Positions 1 through 10,861 of a stretch of 64,000 bases of DNA are shown here, in pieces. Below the pieces are notes generated by a model. The model had not been told where the DNA came from. It made no database searches and saw only the letters and a program-made list of their open reading frames with translations. The translations under genes were made by a program, and so were the position numbers. How positions within the stretch are numbered: the first letter of the stretch is position 1; the number at the start of each line of letters is the position of its first letter. The stretch comes from Cloeon dipterum (Eukaryota > Arthropoda > Insecta > Ephemeroptera > Baetidae), in contig NC_088790.1 of NCBI RefSeq assembly GCF_949628265.1, positions 5,522,545 to 5,586,544 on the forward strand. The letters run 5' to 3'.

Positions 1-3000
1 GTCTGGAATTTTGTTCTCCTCAATACAGTAATGAATGTTATTTGTTCCTCTCAAATGCGGCGATGTTATCACCAGCACAAGCACTGGCTGTCCCACCTCA
101 TTAATTGCGATAGTGGCAGACCCCTCAATGATAAGTCTGCAAAGAAGTGACGCACGATATTTAGTTCCACGAAACTTAAAGTGGGTCTGAACTGAAAATT
201 TGTGAAACACCATTTAAATCTTAGCTTACTTCAAAAATCTTACTGTGTTTGATAGATTGCGACGAGAGGACTTGATATCAAGTCAAAAATCATCGAACAA
301 TTGTCAAATATTTCGAGAAATTTGGTAAATTCTGATATTCAACTATAACTCACTCCTGATTGGACTATGCACATTTTTTTGCTAACAAAAAAACAATAGA
401 AAATTCTGGAGCTGAAAATGTTAAATTTTCTTTTATTGCTGTAGCTGGCCTGTGAAGAACCACTTTAGTCGAAATGTTAGTACAAAGTGCGCAGTGTGAA
501 CTCGACTCACCTTCAGAGTAAGATACTTAACACTGCGCACGCAGATCAAGTGTCATTTTCTCATTTGAATTTATGCTGGTGTATCAGATTAATATTGTGC
601 AGCCCCTTTGCTCGTGCGGCCGCGTCCGTGTGGCTCTGGTCAAATTATAATCTCAGCCTCAACTACTTTCGAGAGCATTTTGTTGACCGTGCCAGGGCCA
701 AATTGAACGTTTCCTGAGAGACACAATTCAGCTGCGCTCTCAAGTAAGACGCATGTGAGCGGATATTATTCAGCAGCAGACGTAAACAGAGCTTATTTAG
801 GAGGGGTGCTGCTGCGTTTTCTATAAGTGCGTCCGCGAAATAAGTCCTTCTAGCGCTCCAGTGGGAGGGAAAAAAACTTTATTCCGCGGCTGCTTTTCTT
901 ATTTTTAGCTCCCGTGCGCCTCTCAATTCAAGCTGCTCATCTGGAAGATCGTACCCTACTTTATTCCGCACGTTTTTCAATTCTTATGATGTGTAGCGCG
1001 CTTGCATTCCCGTGGAATAATAAGTTGCATACTTTTCATTCTTTTCTGCGCTCTAACTGTCAGACAACCGTACTTTGTAGCAGAAATAAACTACTAAATT
1101 CCTTTAGTTTTAAATTAAAATATACACGACACACGAATCTATAAGAAATACGCAATTTTAGTTTATTTCTAGAAGAATAATTGGTTTCTAAGCGTTTAAC
1201 ATTTTATTTATAATATGTTGCCTATAGTGTCTTCGGTAAAATTCGCGTGTTTCTTTTTTCTCTTAAAACGATAAATAATCGATTCCCATGTGGAAAAATG
1301 ATTGATTTATTGGGGAATTTTGCAATTTTTATATGTACAAAAAATTGTTCTCCGGATTGTGAACAGCGACCACTGAAAGAGAGTGTGATTCAGTTGAATG
1401 TTTAAATGAGGCTGTGGTTCCTCAAGAAAATAATAAAAAAATGTAGCGTAGAATCCGTAAAATTTGACCCTCTGACTTCATATAAAATCCTTATTATATA
1501 TTATTGATTACTGGTTACTGGTTTTGCAGGAATAATTTTCTAAATGCGTCAAAATGCTTTAATTAGATACTCATTAGATGGTCTGATGTCTGATCATCTG
1601 AGACCCGTAAAGGAACTTGATCTCTGCATTCTCGAATTAAATTCAACGCAAATGCTTATTTTTAACTGTGCAACACGTGTGCACGATGCTCGGTATGTTC
1701 ATATTATGCTGCGTCGCGAACTTCACCTGCTCTCGCCTTTCAATAACATGACTAACAAACAGCCTCTGCAAACGCGGCGATGATTCCTTATCTGATGACG
1801 TAGGCCTATTCAATGACGTCGATTTCCCCGTGTGTAAACTGACTCAACAGCCGCTGCAGACGTGACTGTAACGGGCCCTGTTATTTTCAAAACTGATGTG
1901 TTACCCTCGGCAAATTGTGTTTACGCTACTTTTGACACTTAGCAGCAGGCTTTGCTCGCAATCAGCATAAAGGCTGCACACATGATTGCATAGCAATTAT
2001 CATTTCACTCGCGGCTTGTTTTTTTAATTTGAGGCGGATAAATAGGAATTAGAGCGCATTCCAAGATAGTTCACACAATCTGAAAACTAGAATTCCTGCT
2101 TTTTCCAGCAAGACAACAAATATTTTTCAGAAATAGGATGATAAAGGAAAGTTTTCCAAACCTAAAGTTTATCAAATATCTTTTTATTATTTCAATTTCT
2201 CCAATTTCTATTTTAAAAATATTTCTTAAATCTGTTTATGAGTTTGAAAGCTATGTGAAGGTGAATTTGAAATTGATTATCACGATTTCACCCGTTTGAA
2301 TGAAGTTTTGGCTCTACTACTCACGACGTGTGCTTCGAAAAATCCAAAATTTTCATTCAAGAACAAGGCAATTTAGATCAAGATTATTCTGGAATGATAA
2401 ATCCTTTCCTGAAAACGCTCTCAAATGAATGCACTTTCGACTGACTCTTCTCTCACAATCAGCGGTGTAATCAATACGCAGTACGCGCTGGCTAGGTGTA
2501 CAGTTTCATTGAGTTATTTTCGCTCAATACATGTGCTCGTTTTCCCCTTTAACCAATGATTGCACTTTGAAATGCGGTTGCTTCGTTGCTTGGTTAGTTG
2601 TATCGCTGCAACAGAACGTTTCGAAATCTTCAGTCTTTGTTCTTTTCAAAACACTGCAGTAAATTATTGGAGAGAACAATTGCTAACATGAAAATTGCAA
2701 TGCAGTGTTCGTGACGCCTATCTTCGGACAAGTTCATAAATTATTTTAAATTCTCTGCACGTTTCAATTTTTGATGGGCACGTAGTTCAGCTTAAGACAC
2801 ATCATGTTCGATTCGCGAGAGGCGTGAGTTAAAAGACGGGAAGCCTTTCATATCCGAGCTGCACGCAGAGGCGCCGACGTCCGACGTGTGCTGCTGCGTG
2901 CGACTCTAGTTAATTTTTCTATGTACACGTCAATATCCGCATTAAATCCAAGGAGTGTGCCATTTATTTCAGGGCGGTGTCTAGATTTTACTCAGTAGAA

Positions 3001-5596
3001 TCACAGGATATTAGCTCTACTAATCAAATTTTATTCATGGCACCAGCCCTAGTAATGGTTATTCGATCAAATTATCTTTTTAGTGATACACCTATTTGAT
3101 TTCTATTCGAGGAATGAAATGCTTCTGATATATTGCGTCTTGAGAAAACAGGGTTAGACAAAAAGAGTGTCCAGGGATTTTGCTTAAAAGAATTAAAAAA
3201 TTAGTAACATAAATAAATTAAAATTTAGCATCCTTTGTGTTTTTATGAGTAGCTCGAAAATTCAATAAAAAGAAAAATTACCAAAAAAATGCTCCAGAAC
3301 AATTATAACTGACGTATGATTTAATTTCGTAGAGGTTTTTTTATTTAAATCAATTTTACGTCGAGAAAGTGCGTTTTTGGATAGTTATGAATTGAATTTT
3401 AGAGCTCATATTATCTGGTTTAAGATTTTTTATGTTGCACATTTTAACTACCTAAATTAATAGTTTCATTTACTTACTATAGGCATCGCTCAGACAAATT
3501 CAATCTCAAATATTTTATCCCTTCGGTTATTTGCCGTGAATTTTAGCAAAGATTTCTTAAAGTATCCGTTGTCTTTGAAAAACGGACATACTACCTGAGT
3601 ATTATGTTTTTATTGAATCTAGTATTTTTGAGAAAATAATCTTCAATAGCGAATTTGAATGAAGGAAATGATCTAAAAATACATTTCATCAGTTCTCGCT
3701 GTTGTGAACGATGGAGGTAAAAAAATTAATAGCATTAATGGGTTGCTCCTCGCGTATATAATCTGACGAAGTGGTGCACTTTGCAAACAATGCTTGGCAG
3801 GCTCGGCTTGATTAGTTCAGCAGCCTTATCGATTGGTTCTCACAGCCCTTTTATTTACACTGTGTATATATTTATCAAAGCAATCTCCTTTATTGGACGC
3901 CAAGGCGATGTATTATAACCGCACCGCATATATATACACGTCACGTCCATCCGACGTCGATATTAATAGAGCGTGATGTATGGTCATTTCACTTTGGCTG
4001 ATTTCAAATTTTATTGTTTTCCATTACTACGCTTCTTCCTCTCTCCCATTGAGATTAAAAAGCGGCAAACGATCTTATTGAATGCGTTGAAAGTTGGCTG
4101 AAATTTTCCACTTGAAGAGTTTGGAATAGATTGTAGTTACTGTGAAGATGTAAAAACTTCAAAACAAATAAATTAAAAAATTTCCGGCTTCCTGGTAAAA
4201 TTAATCATAATTCCCTACCAGAATATTGATTTTCTTACTTTCTATGAATATATATTTCTTTCTCAGTTAGCCATTATAATGCAAACTATCCATCTTTAAA
4301 AGCAATAAGTCCTTACAGCTAAAACTCGAGATATTTTCGTACTATGTATTATGTTCATAAAATTCTTCATAATATTAAATTTATTTTAGAAATAGCAGGC
4401 AAAATTACGTGAAAATATCAAAAGATCAACTTAAATCAAGTCTAAATTTCGTTTTTTTTTTCATGGCCAATAGCCGTCTTTTAGGTTAAAAAGAGGTAAA
4501 AACTGGATGCTATAAACAAGTTAAGTAAATTGTTACAGAAATTATCATTTCCAGAACAATTCTGATTGTCTGTTGGTCCAGAAACAAGATTGAACTTTTA
4601 TTTAAACCTAATTTATAGTCAAGAAATACACTGCCAAATTCAAGAAACATTCCTTTTCGACCTTTGGTGCATTTAGATTATGCCACAATTTTATCTCGTA
4701 AGTGCCTTATTCACAGTGCGGTGATTGAGAACGCGTAAAAATAACCTGCCAGAGTCACTGACCTGCACCTCTGATTGCACACTCATACCTCACCCACACA
4801 GCGTGCATGCTTTTGTCTCTTCCGCCTGCCCGCAGTCACTTCCGTCAGCGTGCGGCCAGCACGACTGTGATGTGTGCCAGAAATAATATTCCGTTTTCGC
4901 CCTCATCTCACTTCAAAGGGCGACTTGCATGTGCACAAGGGTTAGCTTAAGCTGGTGCGCTCCTCCTATTTCACAAACAAAGATTCATTGCTCTTTTCCG
5001 GCAGTAAAATTAGCGTGTGTCACAGCTAATTACGGACTGATTAATTGGATAGGGTTGATCCGAGCAAACTCTAGCACTTTTTGTGCTTTGCTCCGGTAGA
5101 ATAGGGACGGGGGAAATCGCTCCAATTACGTGAAATTAATAGGGGACGTGTGCAAAATCGATAATCGATAATTTGTTAAATTTTTTTGCTTTAAACCATG
5201 ACTGCAAGATTACGTTTGAATTGTTGTGCAAACCTTGTGGAAAATTAACTAACTGCGCATTGACAAAAAAAGGTTTTGTTGAGCTTTACGCAATTTGCAC
5301 ATTTGTTTCATACATCATACATGTGTCGTGTGGAACGACACGAAAAAATTGGTACAAACTGCATGACTTTAAAAAAAATAGGACCTCTTAAACGTTTAAT
5401 AGAAATTTACATATACATTTTTGAAACCTATTGACTGTGAATCAATTATTATGAACAATTTAAATTCAATTTCATCAGTCCTAAATTAACAATTTTCTTA
5501 TTTTGCCCCATATATGTTTCAGATGAAGTAAAATCTCAATCACCAAGTGACTATTTTCACATTTTTGTACCTGATCCATATACTCTCGTCATCAAA
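1..5596. other. No gene recognised (upstream flank)
   Basis: This AT-rich stretch has no open reading frame with a recognisable domain and no chain of exons that can be joined in phase. The open frames present are short (under 80 codons), lack homology I can recognise and sit in no splice context. A possible acceptor (pyrimidine-rich then CAG) ends at about 5,520, shortly before the start codon at 5,597, so a 5' UTR intron of the first gene may reach into this region. I see no tRNA, no obvious tandem array and no transposon termini here. Confidence 0.6.
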
Positions 5597-8567
5597 ATGG
5601 GAACTCTAGAAGGTATTTTTCCTCTTCATCTCCTTAGTTGTTTATTTTTTACATAAAATTCCCATTTCCCAGAACAAATCGTCATGACACCTTTGAAAAA
5701 GGCCCCTGGCTGCACTTCTCTGCTTGTGGAGCGGCAGAAAAGGGTGATCGTGGAGAACGGCGCCGCTGGCGACACGCACGTCGCAGGCGGCGCCCACCAC
5801 GGACTTGTGATTAACAAGCGCGAAGGAGGCAAGTAATTGCTGTTTTCAAACAGCTTGTAATTAAAAATAATACTTTTTAATCATGTGTTGCAGGAGCTAC
5901 TGAACTGACGCCAGCTCAACTGGCACTTGAGTTTCGAGTGTTCCTCGTTTCAGCGCAAACCGGCAAGCATGTCAAAGAAAGCAGGACTCTACGATTTTGG
6001 TGCAGCTGTGCCGAGGAGCAGCAGGCGACGCTTGCCCAGGACTTTTTCAAACATCTCGTCAGTCCAAACGATTTCCCCAGAGGTATAACACACATTTAAA
6101 TGAAAATTCTATAATTGTGCCTTTAAAAAATGAAATGTTGAAGTTATTATTATTATTTTTAATTTGTTTTTGCAATTTTTTAATTGTAAGGAACCAAATA
6201 AAAATTAAATAAATATTTTTATTCATTCCAGATTATGTCGGCTTTATTAAGAAAATAATGAAACTGATGCAGAATGGCTACAAGGGCCTTGACAAAATTG
6301 AAATTGAGCTGAGGCAGCTGGGCGAGACAGAGGAAGTTCCAGAAAGACCCGGTAATAAAAATATATTCACCCGTCCATAAACGCGAATTCTAATAATTTT
6401 ATTGCAGAGTCGGCTGACGAAGGCGCTACGGGCAAACGAGTGGAGCTGACGGAAGAGCGACTGATGCAAGTGATTGAAGCTGCCTACCCCAATCCTGTTA
6501 CCCTGACAGATCTGGCCAAGGAAAGATTTTGGGATGAAGACCAGCTGTCTGAAATGTTTGCTGACCTTCAAACCAGAGGTTTGGTGCACGCCTTGGCTGA
6601 CCAACCAGGTCACTTTACAAGAGCCTCCCACTCTCAGACTGATGTTGTTCAGGTAAAAAAACTTGTTTGATGTAAAATTTGGAAATAATTTAATTAATCT
6701 TTCTTAGGTGGTGAAAGCCATGCCCAAGGTAGTCGCTTCAAAGCAACCGACTATTGCCGTCGTTACTTCCCTCTACTGTGAGAAGTTGGCTGTTGATTCA
6801 ATGCTGTCCGATACAGAAACCTATGTCAGATTCACCACTGTAGGTACGTGACTGTTGACACAGTGCTGATATTCTCAAAAAGTTAAATGGTTTTCGCTCA
6901 ATTTCAATTTCTCTATAGGAAAATTCCCCTGCTGGCGGAATAAATCCCGATTTTTACTACGGTGCAACTCTTCACGTTGCATTTTTTTAATTTGCGCCAG
7001 TTTTTCTGAATCCTGGAAGGAATTCTAATGAAGTCTTTAATTTATTTAGGGGAGTCAAATGTCTACACCCTTGGAACTCTAGGATGCCATCGAGTTGTTA
7101 CAACTAAACTGCCAACCTCAGGACACACTAGAGAGGCCATGACTGCAGCTGGAAATACAACCACCAGACTTCTTGGTATGATTTTAATAACATCATCATA
7201 CTTTAAAATCATTTAGGGCTGTGAATATTTCCGAGTCGAGAATAGATGGGGATTATTTGAACGAAAGACAGGAATAGTTTGGTCTGTTTTTCAATAGGAC
7301 TCAAAATAGCAATAAAACCTATTTTTCGCATGTGACACAAACTAGTGTTTTTTATGGAAAATTTATACATGGGCCATAAAATATCACTGTAAATTAAACC
7401 GTGATAAAAATTCCTTAAAAATTCCACAGTGGATTTTCATCAGATTTAAACGCATAGACCGTTTATAAAGACTATTATATAATATTTTTACTCTTTTGTA
7501 GGCACATTCCAGCAAGTTGAATATGTATTCCTGATCGGTGTTGGAGGTGGAGTTCCGCACTACACTGATGAGTCAAAACACGTTCGTTTGGGAGATGTGG
7601 TTGTTTCCCACCCTGGAAATCCTCCAAAAGGGTATCTTCACTCGCTACATTAAAAAAGAAATGTTAACTAAATTTAATTTAATTTTTCAGCTATGTGTAT
7701 TGCTACTGTGACTCGCTGAACCAGGACCAAGAAGGAAACTGTCAGTTTGAGACGAAGAAGTGGTGTCCCAAGAGTTTGGAACTGCAGTCGTTAGCGCAGA
7801 AAGTGAAAGATGAGGTAATTTCTAAGTAATTTCATTGAATTTTAATAAAATTTACTTCTCCAGGCTGACGCGGGTGAGGAGCCAGCGTGGCTGAAGCATT
7901 TGCTTGCAGCCCAGGTGCACTTGGGAAGAAACAATGAATCTGAGAGTTCTATCGACTTCACAAGACCATCAGAAGAAACAGACAAATTGTACATGAACAT
8001 TGGCCCGCGTGAAGTTATTGAGGTTGCACACCCAGTTCCATCGGAAGGAGCTAATCCAAGGTGAGGAGAGATTATTAAATCAATAAATTTATTGGTCCAC
8101 AAATAGATTGAACAGTGGCTTCAAACCAAATTTCAGCTAAGTTGAGCAAAAACTGTATTTTAAAATCCATTTTGAAATCTCCAAAATTGCAAAATTTGAT
8201 TTTCATTAATAAAATAATCTATCTTGCCTCAGAACAATATTATTTCCGTTTCAAAAATTTCAGGTTGGAAGGTTGCCCACGCTTGCACCTAGGGTGCGTA
8301 GCTTCAGGTCGCTATGTCGTCAAAGACGAGTCATGCAGGCAACAATTCGCCTCCAAAAACGAAATTCTTGCTTACGACCCTGAGCTGGACGCCGCAGTTC
8401 AAAGTGTGCAAGGAAATTGCAGAGACAACTTCATGTCCATCAGAGGCATCTCAGACTACAGGGATGGCTCCCGACGAAACGACTGGCAGCCGTACTCTGC
8501 CCTCGCCGCTGCTAGTGTCATGAAAGCTATAGTTCTAGGAATGGAAGAGCCAGTTGATAATGAATAG
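5597..8567 (+). CDS. Winged-helix / PNP-UDP nucleoside phosphorylase-like fusion protein
   Basis: Eleven coding exons join in phase to 580 aa: 5597-5612, 5673-5828, 5894-6082, 6232-6351, 6408-6652, 6708-6843, 7050-7175, 7502-7631, 7691-7814, 7864-8060, 8264-8567. Residues about 60-160 are an unrecognised charged region. Residues about 175-235 look like a winged-helix fold (ELTEERLMQVIEAAYPNPVT followed by LADLQTRGLVHAL-type helices and wing). From about 245 to the end is a nucleoside phosphorylase/nucleosidase superfamily domain, shown by the glycine-rich loop GVGGGVPHYTD, the RLGDVVVSHPGNP strand and the C-terminal signature IRGISDYRDGS..NDWQPYSALAAASV, whose Asp lies where the base-contacting acid of the family sits. 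Purine nucleoside or a related substrate is likely from the family; the exact substrate is unknown. Exon 1 codes only five codons and one base. Intron 2 needs a GC donor. The stop is TAG at 8565-8567. The gene is convergent with LAMTOR4. Confidence 0.85.
5829..5893 (+). other. GC-AG intron (intron 2 of the nucleoside phosphorylase-like gene)
   Basis: The exon ends GGAG and the intron begins GCAAGT, the strong consensus of GC-AG introns; it ends TTGCAG. Using the nearby GT at 5833 instead would put the next exon in a frame with an immediate TGA. The next exon has only one open frame (GA GCT ACT GAA CTG), which requires exactly one carried base, as the GC donor gives. Confidence 0.8.
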
Positions 8568-9041
8568 TCTTTTTTGTAACAAAAAGGAAACTATGGGTTT
8601 GTTGTGTTTCCATTTATCAAATGTGTCCACAAGCATTGTTTTTTTTTTAGTTTAAATTTAAAACAGATGGAATGCACCCAGGGAAACAGTTGAATGTGCC
8701 ATAATCATCAGACAAAATCTTGACCGCACAAAAATTAATGTACGTTGGATTATACCACATGTTCTGTAATTTTTATCTCGCACATGAATGTGTAACCTGT
8801 ATAGAGAGATCAATCCAAATAGCTTTTGTGTATTCACTAACTTGACTTTGGTTCAAAATTAAAGTTTTAAATGGACCTAGTCATAGGTTGATCATCCTGA
8901 TTGCATGACTGACACTGTAGCGTATTTAAAGTTAAGTCAATGATGTTAATCTATTATTTATTTGATATAAATATGCTTCCGCAGTAACGGATTTTGTAAA
9001 CCTTCACTGTTCTATGTCATATCAGCTCATTTATTTTGCAA

Positions 9042-9047
9042 AATAAA
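9042..9047 (+). terminator. Poly(A) signal AATAAA
   Basis: First canonical AATAAA about 475 nt after the stop codon of the phosphorylase-like gene. It predicts a 3' end near 9,060-9,075, only tens of bases from the oppositely directed LAMTOR4 signal. Confidence 0.6.
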
Positions 9048-9078
9048 ATTGATTTGAGATTAGAAATCAGTTGGTACT

Positions 9079-9084
9079 TTTATT
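9079..9084 (-). terminator. Poly(A) signal AATAAA (minus strand)
   Basis: TTTATT on the plus strand gives AATAAA on the minus strand, about 100 nt past the LAMTOR4 stop at 9184. The predicted cleavage site falls at about 9,050-9,070, touching or overlapping the 3' end of the convergent gene. Confidence 0.6.
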
Positions 9085-9183
9085 TCCAATAATTTTATCT
9101 TAAACTCAATTATTGTAAGCTAAGTTATGTAAGATTAACACTTTTCAATCACATGTAAATTCTTGATAAGCTTGCACCACCTT

Positions 9184-9603
9184 TCAGTTCATGTCAACCA
9201 GTGGGGCATCAGTCACCTGCTGATTGGGAGTTCTCCGTTTCACCACGTGAATTCGTTTGTTCGAAAGACAGATTCCAAGAGTGTAGTCATCATAAACAAC
9301 TGATGAGCGATGTAATTAAAACCTTTAATAACATTTTGAACAAATAGTGCAAACCTGTTATTTTCTGAAATTTGTTTTCGGGTGAGGAGCCTTGCTCCAG
9401 AACCTCACTCGTGTAGACCAGCTCGGTGATGTTGGTGGCCAGATGTTCGTCATTTTCCAGCTCTCCCCCAGACTGTTCAATAGAAAATATTATCGGAACG
9501 TGATGAAAAAGCAAAAAATAAATAGACTCACAGCTACGACTGCTCCGTCTTCGGTCAAAACCAAGTAGCCTACTTGGTCTGGAATTCTCTCTAGGTTCAG
9601 CAT
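9184..9603 (-). CDS. LAMTOR4: Ragulator complex subunit LAMTOR4
   Basis: Three coding exons (minus: 9532-9603, 9355-9472, 9184-9299) splice in phase to 101 aa, close to the 99 aa of the human protein. The start is MLNLERIPDQVGYLVLTEDG, the conserved LERIPDQ-GYLVL opening of LAMTOR4. The middle exon gives SGGELENDEHLATNITELV and the last VVYDDYTLGICLSNKRIHVV KRR, the strands of the roadblock-like fold. LAMTOR4 is part of the pentameric Ragulator on late endosomes/lysosomes, which anchors Rag GTPases for amino-acid signalling to mTORC1. The ATG at 9603 is chosen because it matches the family start; the same frame is open further upstream, so an earlier start is not excluded. It is tail-to-tail with the phosphorylase-like gene. 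Confidence 0.95.
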
Positions 9604-9954
9604 GTTTCTATCTCTTCTACGTGCAAAATAATAAGATAAAAGCAAAGTTTTGAGATTTCTTTTTGCTAACACAGCTTTGAAAGTGTCAAAGACACAGAAA
9701 TGATGTTGAAGATTCGACTCGAGACTGGAGGTAAACAAAAATCATGTGACGAGGCGTTGTCACTCTGGTTACTCCCACCACCTGCTCCCACCCGGCGATT
9801 CTATCAAGAGGACCGTGGACCAAGCTCCCTTTAACCCTTTCCGTGTTGTTGTCATTACATAATCTTACTTTTTTCTTTTTAAACGATTTAAACACAGATA
9901 ATACACTTACAGAGATGTTAATGTAACACACAAAAATATTAATATCACGTGAGT

Positions 9955-10212
9955 ATGAAATCGGGATTTTTATTTCTAATAATCACATCTTTCCTTTTAA
10001 ACCCAGTTATTTGTTCGGCTAAAATCAACAGATTACCACATGACACAGAACATGTTTTTGGAGCTAAAACGAACAGTTTTAACTGTAGAGCCATAGTATT
10101 AATAAATGAAAAAATAAGACGGAATAATTGTATGAATTTTGTCGATTTTGACTGTGGAACGAAATACGACTCTGGAACGTTTTATGATTCCACACCTTTT
10201 TCACGGCTTTGA
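9955..10212 (+). CDS. Possible small secreted peptide, Kunitz-like cysteine spacing
   Basis: An 85-codon single-exon frame from ATG 9955 to TGA 10212. Residues 1-20 look like a signal peptide (MKSGFLFLIITSFLLNPVIC followed by SA). After it come CRA, 14 intervening residues, then CMNFVDFDCG and an aromatic-rich tail. The C-x7-C spacing with CRA before it and Phe after it resembles the middle of a Kunitz/BPTI domain. The last two cysteines of a Kunitz domain are absent, and no in-frame downstream exon with cysteines was found, so this would be a degenerate or divergent copy. It lies in the 1.26-kb gap between the LAMTOR4 and gephyrin start codons. It may also be a chance ORF. Confidence 0.25.
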   Translation: MKSGFLFLIITSFLLNPVICSAKINRLPHDTEHVFGAKTNSFNCRAIVLINEKIRRNNCMNFVDFDCGTKYDSGTFYDSTPFSRL

Positions 10213-10861
10213 ATGCGTCTTTTCTTTGTCCTTAAATCCAAACAGCGATTTTGCCGATTTTAATTTGAGGTAGCGTCATCTATTCTGTTGGCAATAAATT
10301 GGCAAATAATACATATGTTGTTGCAAGTTTACCTGCATTATCCAAACATTGATAAATAATGTGCCGCTATATTATGTACCTCTTTCATTAAATAAACGCG
10401 ATCTTATTTGGAAGTGATGAAAATTTTAAAATTAAGTGTTGCTGCTAAAAATGCAATTACTTTCAAATTTTTAATATTTTTCATTTTCGTGATTATGATA
10501 AAAAATTCAACTCGATTTGAAAATACATTTTTTCATAATAATTTAGATAGAAGGATAATTTTGGCAGTCGGAGAAAATTTTGTTTTTCTTTCTTGAGTCT
10601 TTATGCCAAAACAAAGGAAGTTTTTTAATTATTTATACCGTAAAGTAGAAGAATACTGAACCTGATTCTCACTGATTCTGAAAGCTGACTCTCCTTTTGG
10701 CAATTAAAGAAATTTTCTAGTAGTTTTTACTACATAATTCCGTTAAACGATTTTTTTTAATTTTTCCTAGTAACCAAAGGAAAAATTAATTGGTGATAAT
10801 TTGTACGTTCTATTCAATTAAAACCAGGCTCAAAAATTGATAATTTGTACTTTGCAGAAAA

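Noticed and set aside
1544..1783. 79-codon plus-strand frame in the upstream flank
   Set aside because: No homology recognised, no splice context, length within chance expectation.
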